From: Myxococcales bacterium
GTDB taxonomy: Bacteria > Myxococcota > Myxococcia > Myxococcales > Myxococcaceae
Assembly: GCA_020846875.1 (NCBI GenBank)
Contig: JADLDB010000065.1
Location: 57,108 to 121,107 of the forward strand
DNA: 64,000 nucleotides
Direction of reading: 5' to 3'
Below are positions 1 to 9,030 of the stretch, piece after piece; the first letter of the stretch is position 1, and every line of letters starts with the position of its first letter. The translations under genes were made by a program, and so were the position numbers. Under the pieces are notes generated by a model. That model had not been told where the DNA came from, searched no databases, and was given only the letters and a program-made list of their open reading frames with translations.

Positions 1-1531
1 CGGCGGCTGCGGGACGTCGTGCGCGGCGCAGATCCCCAACGCGATGACGGCCTGCAACAGCGGCACCTGTGACTTCGTGGCCTGCCAGGTGGGCTTCTAC
101 AACTTGAACGGGGTGCTGACCGACGGCTGCGAGTACGCCTGCACGGTGACCGGCACCACCGACGCGCCCGACGACACCTTCACCGACTCGAACTGCGACG
201 GGGTGGACGGCGACGCTTCCTCGGCCATCTTCGTGGACGAGCTGGGCAGTGACTCCAACCCGGGGACGATGGCGTCGCCCATGGGCACGGTGATCGGCGC
301 GCTGACGCGGGCGGCCAGCACCGGGAAGACGGCCGTGTACGTGTCCGAGGGCACCTACCTGGGCCGCGTGACGCTGGCCAACGGCGTGTCGATCCACGGC
401 GGCTACTCGCGGATGAACAACTGGCGGCGCTCGGCCTCGTACGTGGCGACCATCTCCTCGACGGCCCTGTCGGGTGGGCGCGTGGCGGCGATGGAAGGCA
501 GCAGCATCACCACCGCCACCCTGCTCGATCGCCTCACCATTCGCGCGGGCAGCACCTCCGCGGCGGGGGCGAGCAGCTATGGGCTGGTGTGCGACGGGTG
601 CACGGCGCTCACCGTCAGCGCGTGCGTGCTGGAGGCCGGCTCGGGCGGCAACGGCGCCGGCGGCACCAGCGGGCTCCCGGGCGGCAACGGCTCGGTGGGG
701 TACAACGGAGGCACCGGCAGTTGTGACGGCTCGGGGTGGGGACCTGGCGGCTCGGGCGGCAGCTCGTCCTGCTCGCGGCTGGGCGGCGCGGGCGGTCGCG
801 GCGGCACCGAAGGCTCGAACTCGGGGGTGGCGGGCGGGACGGGCGTCAGCGGGGTGCTGGGCGGCCCGGGCGGGGGCGGCGGCGATCCCGGGCGGCGCGG
901 CGGGGACGGGGCGACCTCCACGGTGGTGGCGAGCGCGGGGAACAACGGATCGGCGGGCAGCGCCGGCACCCTGGTGAGCGGCTTCTGGCTGAGCGGCGCC
1001 GGCGGCACCGGGGTGATCGGCTCGCACGGCAACGCAGGCGGCGGGGGCGGCGGCGGCGGCGGCCAGGGCGGCACCTGGGTCGACGACGGCTCGGGTAACG
1101 GAGGAGGTGGTGGCGGCGGCGGCGGGTGCGGTGGCAGCCCGGGCAGCGGCGGCGCGGGCGGGGGCGGCTCCTTCGGCCTCTTCGCGCGGAGCAGCACCAT
1201 CACTGCGCGCAACTCCATCATCCGCAGCGGCTCGGGGGGCGCGGGCGGCGCGGGCGGCGCAGGAGGCCCCGGAGGCTCCGGCGGCAACGGCGGGCTGGGC
1301 GGCACCAGTTGCACGGGCGAGGTGGGGGCCGGCGGTAACGGCGGCCAAGGCCGCGCGGGCGGGCGGGGCGGGCACGGTGGCGGCGGCGCCGGAGGCCCCA
1401 CGTACGCGGTGTTCCGCTCGGCCAGCACGGTGACGCTGATGGGCTGCACCCTGGTGCACGGCACCGGCGGGGCGGGCGGGGCCTCGCAGGGAAACGCCGG
1501 CCTCACCGGCGCGGCGGCCGACCTCTACTGA
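1..1531 (+). CDS. Glycine-rich surface protein, 5' end outside window
   Basis: The reading frame is open from the first bases of the window, so the N-terminus and signal peptide are missing. The visible 5' part is cysteine-bearing (CNSGTC, GCEYAC, SNCDGVDGD), a style common in myxobacterial secreted proteins with Cys/Asp repeats. Next comes a stretch resembling the start of a DUF1565-like right-handed beta-helix (FVDELGSDSNPGT, YVSEGTYLG, SIHGGYS). The last 300 or so residues are dominated by Gly-Gly-X and Ala-Gly runs like PE-PGRS proteins, broken by beta-strand stretches such as TITARNSIIRSGS. It is probably a secreted or outer-membrane-displayed protein. The specific function is unknown. 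Confidence 0.75.
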   Translation, partial: GGCGTSCAAQIPNAMTACNSGTCDFVACQVGFYNLNGVLTDGCEYACTVTGTTDAPDDTFTDSNCDGVDGDASSAIFVDELGSDSNPGTMASPMGTVIGALTRAASTGKTAVYVSEGTYLGRVTLANGVSIHGGYSRMNNWRRSASYVATISSTALSGGRVAAMEGSSITTATLLDRLTIRAGSTSAAGASSYGLVCDGCTALTVSACVLEAGSGGNGAGGTSGLPGGNGSVGYNGGTGSCDGSGWGPGGSGGSSSCSRLGGAGGRGGTEGSNSGVAGGTGVSGVLGGPGGGGGDPGRRGGDGATSTVVASAGNNGSAGSAGTLVSGFWLSGAGGTGVIGSHGNAGGGGGGGGGQGGTWVDDGSGNGGGGGGGGGCGGSPGSGGAGGGGSFGLFARSSTITARNSIIRSGSGGAGGAGGAGGPGGSGGNGGLGGTSCTGEVGAGGNGGQGRAGGRGGHGGGGAGGPTYAVFRSASTVTLMGCTLVHGTGGAGGASQGNAGLTGAAADLY

Positions 1532-1570
1532 TCTTCAGAGATCACCTGGGTTGAACCCGTCGAACGGATC

Positions 1571-1590
1571 TCGTCGTCGCTCGACGATTT
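1571..1590 (+). terminator. Weak candidate terminator hairpin
   Basis: TCGTCG (1571-1576) can pair with CGACGA (1582-1587) around a 5-base loop, followed by TTT. The stem is only six base pairs. It sits 40 bp after the stop of the glycine-rich protein gene and ahead of the convergent gene. Confidence 0.3.
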
Positions 1591-1677
1591 CCGCTCCCCT
1601 CCTCGCTTCTCGATCTCCGGCCGGGGATCAGGAGGTCCTCGGCGCCGCGTCGCGCTCAAGGCCGCGAGCCACCTGCG

Positions 1678-4600
1678 TCAGTGCGCGTGGGACGCCTCGC
1701 GCCACCGGCGGATGATCTCCGCCTCCTCCAGTGGCCCGGGCTCCTGCTTCTTCTCGCCCGACGCCTTCCTCGGGCCCGGCGACGGCCTGGTGGGCCGGAA
1801 TGGCGGGTGATCGTACCCGTTGCCGTCCGCGTCGATCAGCACCGGGTTGGTGAAGGCGAAGGGCCGGGTGGCGGCGGCGTTGTACGCGTACAGCACCGGC
1901 GCCAGGCTCTTCGTGCCGTACACCATCGCCACCAGCCAGTTGTCCGCGGTGGGCGAGGGCAGCCGGAAGGTGACGCGCTTCCGGTAGCGCCGGTACTGCA
2001 CGCCGCCCTCGGTGGCGACCGTCTCCAGATCGCCAGGCGTCAGCACCACCGGCTGGCTGGCGGTGACGCTGGTGGCCGGCCAGTTGGTGTTCATCACCCC
2101 CTCGCACGCGACGCGCGTGGTGCGGGCGATGGGGCTCATCGGATCGAGCGGGCAGGTCGCGTCGTCGTCGGGCACGTGCATGAAGAGCTCCACCCGCGTC
2201 ACGTCGAGGTACGACGGCACCTGCACCTCCACCTCCACGCCGAGCTCCCTGCTGTCCGGGGGCACCGTCCCGCCGATGCCCACCGGCATCGTCACCATCG
2301 CGCCGCCCGCGTCCACCCGGTAGGCGCGCAAGGTGACGAACGGCCCGTTGGAGGTGACGGCCTTGAGCGCGTTGAGGCGCTCGCTCAGCACCACCGGCGA
2401 GAAGGCCGCGGGCGTGTCCACGCCGACCTCCACCCAGGTGCGCCAGCCGGTGGCGAGCAGCGAGTAGTGCGTGTCGGACACGCCGGTGCCGGCCACCAGC
2501 TTCCCGCGCGAGAGCAGGGTGAACCAGTCGTTGAAGCGGCCGTGCGCGGCGGTGCTGGCGCCGTCGAAGTGATCCTCCCCGGGGCTCAGGATCTCCATGC
2601 TGTCGAAGCCGGTCGAGATCAACTTCGTGTCGTCCGCCGTCGCGCCGGGCTGCGGCGCCATGCGCAAGAGCAGCGGATCGATGTGCGTGGCCAGGGTGTC
2701 CGTGTCCACCTGGAGCAGGGTGAAGCCCCCCAGCGGGCCGCGCGGGTGGTTCACCTGGGTGGTGAGCGCGCCCTTCCTGCGGAACTCGGTGAAGATCTCC
2801 CCCACCGTGAGCGCCGGCCCTTCCCCTCCGGCCCAGTCGATCGCCCCCCGGCTCACCGGGTCCGCCGGGTCGATCGCCAGCGGGAAGGCGTTGTAGTGAC
2901 CCCACTCCATCGGTGACGCCTCCTGCCCGATGACCGACGCCAGGAAGGGCGCCAGCCCCGTCTGCTGGATGATCGGCCCGTAGTCGGTGACGACGTCGTG
3001 ATCGGTCGAGACGATCACGTCCAGCCCGTCGCCCGCGAAGGTGAGCGCGCGGGTGGCGTTGTCCACGATCGAGTCCGGGCTGTTCACCGCGTGCACGTGG
3101 AAGTCGGCGCTCATCCACCCGGTGGTGTCCAGCACGCGGGCCAGCACCGCGTTCACCGTCGCGTCGGCGGCGCGCAGGTCCACCGCCTGCCCGGGCTCGG
3201 TGGGGTAGTCGTTGGGGAAGACGGAGTACTCCGGGCCGCGGCTCACCAGCACCACGTACTGGTCCGGGGGAAGCAGGAAGCTCGCGCTGCCTGACGAGCC
3301 CACCCAGCCGACGTGGGCGATGAAGTCCAGCAGCTTGTCCTTCGGGGTGTCGGTGTAGCGCACGAGCTGATCGCGCTGGACGGCGCACGGCCCGTTCACG
3401 CACAGCACGGTCACCTTCGCCGGCATCGGGCCGCCGTTGGCCTCCCGCACGGTGACGGTGAGGCGGCGCGGCGCGGTGAGGTCGAAGGTGAGCGCGCCGG
3501 GCTGCTGCTGCGTCAGGGTGATCGCCTGCCGCGCGGTGGGAGGCCGCCCAGGTGCCCACGCCGTCACGTCGTAGCTGCGCGTCTGCAGCCGGCCAAGAGC
3601 GCGCCCATCGCTGCCGGTGAGGAAGACGGCGCGGCCCGCGGGCTCCTCGAAGACGACGCGCGCGCCCTCCACGGGAGCGCCGCCCTGCCGCACGGTGACG
3701 GTGAAGGCGCCCAGCGCGGAGCCGGTGAGCGCGGCCCGGCTGTCCTCGATCAGGTTGGAGACGGCGCCCAGGTCCGCGGCCACGAAGAAGTCGCGCGCCA
3801 TCACCCCGAAGCCCTGCGGCGGAATCCGCAGCTCTCCCGGGCGCGGTCCGGTGGACGGCCTCACCCACGTGCCCAGGCCGATCAGCCCGTTCGCGCCCAG
3901 CACGCTGCCGGTGATCCCCGCGACGGAGAGGATCGCGTTCTGGCCTTCGGCCACCGTGGGCGAGCCCGGCCGGTACCCCGCGTAGCCGTAGGCGATGCCC
4001 TGGCCCTGGTAGCCGTACCAGCGCATGCGATCGAGCCCCACGCACGGCCCGCCGAAGCCGAACCCTCCGGTGCAGGACTGCGGGTTGAAGAACTCCAGCA
4101 CGTAGCCGGGATCGGTCATGTCCCCCACCGCCAGGCCCAGCTCCTCGGTGCGGTGCGTGCTGCAGAACGCGGTGACGAAGCGCACCCGCTGCTCGTGCGC
4201 GTTCAACACGAAGTAGTTGGTGATCCGCAGGGGCAGCTCGACGTATGGATCGGCGTACGGCACCCGGCCCAGGGATGACTCGAGGGTGTTGCGGATGGAC
4301 AGGTAGTCGTTGGGCGCGTCCACCCCGCTCACCGCGATGATCGCCGCGTGACCGTCGCTGCCGTCGGCCAGCACCTCGAACTGATCCGGCCTCACCGTGC
4401 GGCCGAAGTTGTACAGCAGGCCCAGCTCGCCGAACTGATCGTCGCCGCCGCCGATGAGCGCCGCGTCGAGGATCGTCCCGCCGTACGGCAAGGGGCCGAA
4501 GAGGCGCCCCGGGCCCTGGATGATCACCCGCAGCTTCTCGTTCTCGAGCAGGAAGTCCCCGACGCGCCCCTGGGCGTTGGGGCCGGCGATCAGCTCCGCG

Positions 4601-4824
4601 GCGGCGGTGACCTGCCGGCCGCGCACCTGCCCGGAGGCCCCGGTGACGAAGGGCGAGAGATCGACGTCGCAGCGGCCCGTCGGCGCGCCTCCCCCCCCAC
4701 CGGCGCCGCCCCCGAGACCTCCCCCCGCGCCGCCGCTACCCCCGTCCGGCTGTCCGGTCGTGCCGCAGGTGCAGCTTGCGAAGAAGAGGAGCGCCGTGAC
4801 GCAGGCGGTGCGGCTGGGTGACAC
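1678..4824 (-). CDS. PHP-domain (CehA/McbA-type) lipoprotein
   Basis: Predicted 1048-aa secreted lipoprotein. I chose a GTG start at 4824 because it gives a short signal peptide ending in a lipobox-like FFAS-C; an upstream in-frame start at 5001 would overlap the divergent gene and add a non-signal-like extension. After the Cys comes a Gly/Ala linker. About residues 45-560 are beta-rich, including a carboxypeptidase-regulatory-like segment (GGAPVEGARVVFEEP). The PHP metallohydrolase part starts near residue 570 with the HxH pair (SADFHVHAVNSP), then STDHD, NHPRG and SDTHY, the usual metal-ligand motifs. Substrate unknown. No hydrolase partner genes lie nearby. Confidence 0.75.
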   Translation of the reverse strand: MSPSRTACVTALLFFASCTCGTTGQPDGGSGGAGGGLGGGAGGGGGAPTGRCDVDLSPFVTGASGQVRGRQVTAAAELIAGPNAQGRVGDFLLENEKLRVIIQGPGRLFGPLPYGGTILDAALIGGGDDQFGELGLLYNFGRTVRPDQFEVLADGSDGHAAIIAVSGVDAPNDYLSIRNTLESSLGRVPYADPYVELPLRITNYFVLNAHEQRVRFVTAFCSTHRTEELGLAVGDMTDPGYVLEFFNPQSCTGGFGFGGPCVGLDRMRWYGYQGQGIAYGYAGYRPGSPTVAEGQNAILSVAGITGSVLGANGLIGLGTWVRPSTGPRPGELRIPPQGFGVMARDFFVAADLGAVSNLIEDSRAALTGSALGAFTVTVRQGGAPVEGARVVFEEPAGRAVFLTGSDGRALGRLQTRSYDVTAWAPGRPPTARQAITLTQQQPGALTFDLTAPRRLTVTVREANGGPMPAKVTVLCVNGPCAVQRDQLVRYTDTPKDKLLDFIAHVGWVGSSGSASFLLPPDQYVVLVSRGPEYSVFPNDYPTEPGQAVDLRAADATVNAVLARVLDTTGWMSADFHVHAVNSPDSIVDNATRALTFAGDGLDVIVSTDHDVVTDYGPIIQQTGLAPFLASVIGQEASPMEWGHYNAFPLAIDPADPVSRGAIDWAGGEGPALTVGEIFTEFRRKGALTTQVNHPRGPLGGFTLLQVDTDTLATHIDPLLLRMAPQPGATADDTKLISTGFDSMEILSPGEDHFDGASTAAHGRFNDWFTLLSRGKLVAGTGVSDTHYSLLATGWRTWVEVGVDTPAAFSPVVLSERLNALKAVTSNGPFVTLRAYRVDAGGAMVTMPVGIGGTVPPDSRELGVEVEVQVPSYLDVTRVELFMHVPDDDATCPLDPMSPIARTTRVACEGVMNTNWPATSVTASQPVVLTPGDLETVATEGGVQYRRYRKRVTFRLPSPTADNWLVAMVYGTKSLAPVLYAYNAAATRPFAFTNPVLIDADGNGYDHPPFRPTRPSPGPRKASGEKKQEPGPLEEAEIIRRWREASHAH

Positions 4825-4999
4825 GGCGGTGATTCTGGCCGAGGCCGCGATCGGAAGGCGAGCGCAACCGCGCACGCGCGGCCGCCGGTGTAGGCCCGTG
4901 GAGGACCATGAGGGTCCGCCCCGCTCGTCCTGTCCGGCCTGGTGGCGATCGGGAGAACGTCCTCGCCTCCGTGGTGAAGCTCCGTACACTGCGCAGCCC

Positions 5000-6097
5000 A
5001 TGACGGCCTTCGACCTCGACGCAGAAACCAGACGTTCGTTGGCTCTCTACGGCTTCGAGGAGCGCGCGCTCCAGGCCTTCGTCGCCCGGCTGGCCGCCGC
5101 GCCGAGCAACGCGGTGAGGGGCACGCTGACGCCCCCCTCACCTGAGGACGTGAAGCCGCTGCCCGCGCTGGGCACCAAGGAGCGGCAGGCGCTGCGGGAG
5201 AAGGGGGCCGCGGCGATCAAGCGGGGCGAGGTGGCCTCGGTGATCCTCGCCGGCGGCATGGCCACCCGCTTCGGCGGCGTGGTGAAGGCGGTGGTGCCGG
5301 TGCTGGGCGATCGCAGCTTCCTGCAGCTCAAGCACGACGATCTCGCGCGGCTGAGCGGGGACGGCGTCGCCATCCCCACCTGGGTGATGAGCAGCTTCGC
5401 CACGCACGAGCGTATCGAAGCGCACGTGAAGGAGAAGGGGCTGTCGAGGCCGCCGGTGACGGTGTTCCCGCAGTTGGTGTCGCTGCGGCTCACGCCCGAA
5501 GGGGGCTTGTTCCGCGAGGCTGACGGCTCGCTGTCTGCGTACGCGACCGGCCACGGCGACCTCACCTTCGCCCTGCGCAAGAGCGGGCTTCTGGGGAAGT
5601 TCCGCGCGGCCGGCGGGAAGCTGGTGGTGATGTCCAACGTGGACAACCTGGGCGCCACGCTCGATCCGGCGATCATCGGCTTTCACCTCGAGCACGGCGC
5701 GCAGATCACCGCGGAGGTGGTGCGCAAGGAGAAGGGCGACAAGGGCGGGGCGCCCGCGCGGCTCGACGGCGTGCCGCAGATCATCGAGGGCTTCCGCTTC
5801 CCGAAGGACTTCGATCAGGACTCGATCCCCGTCTTCAACACCAACACCTTCGTCCTGGACGCGGCGGCGATCGATCGCGACTTCGAGCTGCCCTTCTACC
5901 GGGTGGAGAAGAGCGTCGAAGGGAAGACGGCGATCCAGTTCGAGCGGCTGGTGGGCGAGCTGACCGCCTTCCTCCCGAGCCGCTTCGTGGAGGTGCAGCG
6001 CGAGGGGCCCGACGGGCGCTTCCTGCCCGCGAAGGATCCGGAAGAGCTCGCGCGGCGCCTGAGGATGATCGAGCTGGTCCTCCAGTCGAAGCGCTGA
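5000..6097 (+). CDS. UDPGP-family nucleotidyltransferase
   Basis: 365-aa protein of the eukaryotic-type UTP-hexose-1-phosphate uridylyltransferase family, which makes UDP-glucose or UDP-N-acetylhexosamine from the sugar phosphate and UTP. The nucleotide-binding motif LAGGMATRFGG is near residue 83, followed by KAVVPVLGDRSFLQLK, SNVDNLGATLDP and NTNTFVLDA, all in family order. The ATG at 5000 is preferred over upstream in-frame codons because it gives the typical N-terminus. It lies divergent to the PHP lipoprotein gene across a gap of about 175 bp. Whether the sugar is glucose or N-acetylglucosamine cannot be told from sequence alone. Confidence 0.85.
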   Translation: MTAFDLDAETRRSLALYGFEERALQAFVARLAAAPSNAVRGTLTPPSPEDVKPLPALGTKERQALREKGAAAIKRGEVASVILAGGMATRFGGVVKAVVPVLGDRSFLQLKHDDLARLSGDGVAIPTWVMSSFATHERIEAHVKEKGLSRPPVTVFPQLVSLRLTPEGGLFREADGSLSAYATGHGDLTFALRKSGLLGKFRAAGGKLVVMSNVDNLGATLDPAIIGFHLEHGAQITAEVVRKEKGDKGGAPARLDGVPQIIEGFRFPKDFDQDSIPVFNTNTFVLDAAAIDRDFELPFYRVEKSVEGKTAIQFERLVGELTAFLPSRFVEVQREGPDGRFLPAKDPEELARRLRMIELVLQSKR

Positions 6098-6111
6098 TCG
6101 CTTCAGCGCTT
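6089..6111. terminator. Symmetric hairpin between convergent genes
   Basis: AAGCGCTGA (6089-6097) and TCAGCGCTT (6103-6111) form a perfect 9-bp inverted repeat with a 5-base loop. It covers the two stop codons of convergent genes. Both proteins end in Lys-Arg-stop, which accounts for part of the symmetry. It could act as a bidirectional terminator, though the T-tracts are only two bases. Confidence 0.4.
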
Positions 6112-6804
6112 GCTCACCACCCGCCAGGCGGCCGTCCACAGCCCGGCCTCCTTCTTCGTGAGCCGCGCCCGCGTCAGCGCGACCATCAGATCGTCCACCG
6201 CGTGGCGATCGTCGGACTCGGCGCGCAGGAACCCCGCGGCCGCCAGGCCCAGCTCCATCGACGTGCGCACCTGCCGCAGCGCCGCGTCGTCGGCCAGGGC
6301 CTGCGCGGGCACGTACACCGTCCCCCGCCGCGCCATCGCCAGCTCGTAGCCGTACACCACCACCGCCTGCGCGAGGTTGAGCGACGGCTGCTCCTCTGAA
6401 GAGGGGATGAAGGACAGCGCGTGGCATTGCTCCACGTCCCCGGTGACCAGCCCGTTGCGCTCGTCGCCGAACACCAGCGCCCACGTCTCGTCGCTGCGCT
6501 GCTGCGCCGCCTCGGCCAGCTCCCGGGGCGTCAGGCGCCGGCGGCCCTCGATGAGCCGCATCGTCGTGCCCACCACCCACGAGCAGTCGGACACCGCCTC
6601 GGCCAGCGTGTCCACCCGGCGCACCGTCTCCAACAGGTCCCCGGCCTTCACCGCCAGGCGGTTCATCCCCGGCACCTCCAGCAGCTTCGGGTTGGGGCTC
6701 ACCACCACCCAGTCGGACAAGCCGAAGTTCTTCATCGCCCGGGCGACGGCCCCCAGGTTGTCTGCGTTGCGCGGGCGGAGCAGGACCAGGCGAGGCGGAC
6801 TCAT
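6103..6804 (-). CDS. trmJ: TrmJ-like tRNA 2'-O-methyltransferase
   Basis: 233-aa SPOUT-class RNA methyltransferase. The start at 6804 gives MSPPRLVLLRPRN, aligning with TrmJ N-termini. Visible motifs are DNLGAVARAMKNFGL (motif 1), ALVFGDERNGL (motif 2, SAM knot) and PSLNLAQAVVVYGYEL (motif 3). TrmJ methylates the ribose at position 32 of tRNAs using S-adenosylmethionine. The length fits the family (about 230-250 aa). A longer in-frame extension to 7023 exists but would run into the divergent membrane protein gene and carries no domain. Confidence 0.85.
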   Translation of the reverse strand: MSPPRLVLLRPRNADNLGAVARAMKNFGLSDWVVVSPNPKLLEVPGMNRLAVKAGDLLETVRRVDTLAEAVSDCSWVVGTTMRLIEGRRRLTPRELAEAAQQRSDETWALVFGDERNGLVTGDVEQCHALSFIPSSEEQPSLNLAQAVVVYGYELAMARRGTVYVPAQALADDAALRQVRTSMELGLAAAGFLRAESDDRHAVDDLMVALTRARLTKKEAGLWTAAWRVVSKR

Positions 6805-6832
6805 GGGGACGCTGATATAGACCCGAGCGCGA

Positions 6833-7918
6833 ATGACCGCTGCCGTCTCAGCGCCTGCGAAGGGCCTGGCGATCATCTCGCCTGCGCAGGACTTCCTGTT
6901 CTTCTTCCTGTCCGCGGCGGTGGTGCTTGTGGTGTGGTTCGCTTCGTCGGTGCTGCGCGTCGAGGGCTTCGTGATCCTCGCGGTGGTAGCGGCCGTGTCC
7001 AACGGCCCGCACCTGGTCTCCACCTGGACGCGCGTCTACTTCGATTCCCGGGAGTGGCGCGCAAAGCCGGTGGCCACGGTGCTGATCCCCCTGGGCATCT
7101 CGGCGATCGTCTTCACCCTCGCCGTCGAGTGGGGCGGCCTGGGGACGCGGATCCTCAACAGCGCCATCCTCTACTGGGCCACCTGGCACTTCGTGGCGCA
7201 GAACTGGGGCATCCTGCGCATCTACCAGCGGAAGTCGGGGGAGCCACCGGCGTCCCTCGCGACGCGCCTCGAGCGGCCGCTGTTGCTCCTCGTCGTCCTC
7301 TTCTGCCTGTGCCACCGCATCTACACCGGGCCGCGCATCCTCTTCGGCGCCGAAGTGCTGTACCCCCCGCTGCCTCGCGAGCTGGTGATGGCCATGCTGG
7401 CGCCCATCGGCGTGCTGCTGGGCATGCTGCTGTCGCAGCGGATCGCGGAGCGTCGCGAGCCCTGGGCGAGGGCCGCGTGGATCCGCCTCGCCTTCATCGG
7501 CTGCTCGTTCCTCGGCTTCTTCGTGCCGTTTCAGTTGATCACCAGCGACGACACCTCGGCCTTCGCCGCGGCCGCCTGCTGGCACGGGTTCCAGTACCTG
7601 GGAATGGTCCGCTCCTATCACCGCAACACCTGGAGGGGCGGGGTGGAGCCGCGGGCCAGAATGATCTCCTGGCTCTCTCAGCCGGGCTGGGGCCGGCTGG
7701 CGCTCTACCTGGGGCTCCTGTGGGGCCTGGCCGGCGGCGTGTACGGCGTCATCTACCTGCTGGCGCTCGCCACCCCGTGGGACTTCTACACCTGGGCCGG
7801 CGTGGTGTGGGTCAGCCTCACGCTGTCACACTATTGGATCGACGGCGTCATCTGGAAGCTGCGCCACCCCGAGCTCGCCCAGCGCGTGGGGATCGATGTG
7901 GCCGCGTCGCCGGCGTGA
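6833..7918 (+). CDS. Polytopic membrane protein with conserved-looking His/Trp motifs
   Basis: 361-aa protein with about eight hydrophobic segments and no recognised domain. Several histidines sit at membrane edges in striking contexts: NGPHLVSTWTR, WATWHFVAQNWG, ACWHGFQYLG and LSHYWIDGVIWKLRHPE. Such His-rich helical boundaries are typical of metal- or haem-binding membrane enzymes (Brp/Blh-like dioxygenases and desaturases, for example), but I do not recognise the family. It is divergent from trmJ, 28 bp apart. Function unknown. Confidence 0.8.
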   Translation: MTAAVSAPAKGLAIISPAQDFLFFFLSAAVVLVVWFASSVLRVEGFVILAVVAAVSNGPHLVSTWTRVYFDSREWRAKPVATVLIPLGISAIVFTLAVEWGGLGTRILNSAILYWATWHFVAQNWGILRIYQRKSGEPPASLATRLERPLLLLVVLFCLCHRIYTGPRILFGAEVLYPPLPRELVMAMLAPIGVLLGMLLSQRIAERREPWARAAWIRLAFIGCSFLGFFVPFQLITSDDTSAFAAAACWHGFQYLGMVRSYHRNTWRGGVEPRARMISWLSQPGWGRLALYLGLLWGLAGGVYGVIYLLALATPWDFYTWAGVVWVSLTLSHYWIDGVIWKLRHPELAQRVGIDVAASPA

Positions 7919-8347
7919 TCAGAGCGGCCGCAGCCGCTGCGCCGCCGGCAGGTGGATGTGCCAGCCGTCGGACTGCTTCACCAGAGAGAAGATGTCGCTG
8001 CAGTCCGCGGCGACCACCTTGTACCGCTCCAGCACCTCGGCCCGGCAGGTGAAGCGCACCGTGGCGTTCTTCCCGTCCGAGTCGACGGTGTAGTCGTCGA
8101 TGTCCACCGAGAAGTTCTTCCAGCCGGTGAACTGCGCCGCGAAGTACCCCTGCGCCTTGGCGCTCGTGCCCAGCTTGGTCAGCGACGTGTCCGACAGGAG
8201 GTTGGCCATGGACTCCCAGTCCTGCGCGCCGGCTGCCGAGTAGAAGGCCTTCACGCTGCCTCCCGGCGAGCCGCTGGGGCTCCGGCAGGCGGACAGCGTG
8301 ACGACGAGCAACACCACGGCTGCGGCGGAAGCGCGGTCCCCGATCAT
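7919..8347 (-). CDS. Small lipoprotein, DUF4878-like
   Basis: 142-aa protein with a signal peptide ending in the lipobox LSAC (Cys at residue 21). The mature part resembles the NTF2-like/DUF4878 fold: GSVKAFYSAAGAQDWESMANLL at the start and a C-terminal beta-sheet ending KQSDGWHIHLP. Proteins of this kind are usually orphan periplasmic lipoproteins of unknown role. Its stop directly abuts the stop of the convergent membrane protein gene (7916-7918). Confidence 0.75.
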   Translation of the reverse strand: MIGDRASAAAVVLLVVTLSACRSPSGSPGGSVKAFYSAAGAQDWESMANLLSDTSLTKLGTSAKAQGYFAAQFTGWKNFSVDIDDYTVDSDGKNATVRFTCRAEVLERYKVVAADCSDIFSLVKQSDGWHIHLPAAQRLRPL

Positions 8348-8367
8348 GGGGCGGCATTCTGCGCAGG

Positions 8368-8970
8368 CTACCCGCTCCAGTCCACGCCCAACGCCACCTG
8401 CACCCCGATGGTGGTGGCTTCCCCCAGCGGAATCCCCAGGCCTCGAGGCCCCTCCACGTGGACGAGCCGCATCCCCAGCGAGAGGAACGCCCTGCGCCAG
8501 TGCACCCTCACCTCGGTCACCGCGTCCATGCGGTAGTGCGGCCAGGCCGCCACGTCCAACTGGAGCTGTACCGACACCACCGGGTGGTAGTCGAAGCGCG
8601 AGAAGAACCCCAGCGACGGGGCGATCGACGCCACGTCGGGCTCGAAGAACAGCGTGTTGGCCCCCGCCGACACCCCCATCAGGATCTTCCCGCTCAACCG
8701 AAACGCGGCCGTCATCGACGCGACCAGGGCTCCCATCCGCGTGGAGGTGCCGGCTCGTCCGTACAGCGCCTGCTGGTAGCCGCTCACCGCCAGGCCGAAG
8801 CGCCCCACCGACGCCTTCGCGCTCCCGCCCAACAGCCAGCCCGGCTTGGTGATGGGGGCCACCGTCCACGTCTGCGCTTCCAGGAAGATGGGATCGCGCT
8901 CCGGCTGGGCCGCTGCTTCGGCCGCAGCCGCGGCGAAGGACAAGAGACAGAGGAGGCCCACCGCACGCAT
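8368..8970 (-). CDS. Outer-membrane beta-barrel protein, unknown
   Basis: 200-aa protein with a signal peptide (MRAVGLLCLLSFAAAAAEAAAQ) and a mature part made of alternating hydrophobic strands of about ten residues (ASVGRFGLAVSGY, GALVASMTAAFRLSG, LGFFSRFDYHPVVSVQLQLDV). This is typical of a small outer-membrane barrel. No specific family is recognised. It lies 20 bp upstream of the lipoprotein gene on the same strand, so the two may be cotranscribed. Confidence 0.7.
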   Translation of the reverse strand: MRAVGLLCLLSFAAAAAEAAAQPERDPIFLEAQTWTVAPITKPGWLLGGSAKASVGRFGLAVSGYQQALYGRAGTSTRMGALVASMTAAFRLSGKILMGVSAGANTLFFEPDVASIAPSLGFFSRFDYHPVVSVQLQLDVAAWPHYRMDAVTEVRVHWRRAFLSLGMRLVHVEGPRGLGIPLGEATTIGVQVALGVDWSG

Positions 8971-9030
8971 CGACGTGTCCGACGAGCGCCCAGGGCAGGA
9001 ATTCGGCCGCGCTCGACGATCCGACGTCCC

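Noticed and set aside
577..1506. Long proline-rich reading frame on the minus strand
   Set aside because: It is the complement of the Gly-rich gene (GGC/GGN read backwards gives Pro). High GC leaves few stops; no start signal or domain.
4825..5001. Upstream extension of the PHP lipoprotein to an ATG at 5001
   Set aside because: Adds an Arg-rich leader before a clear signal peptide and overlaps the divergent gene start.
5138..6580. Long minus-strand frame across the nucleotidyltransferase gene
   Set aside because: Arg/His/Ala-rich shadow with no domain, opposite to two well-supported genes.
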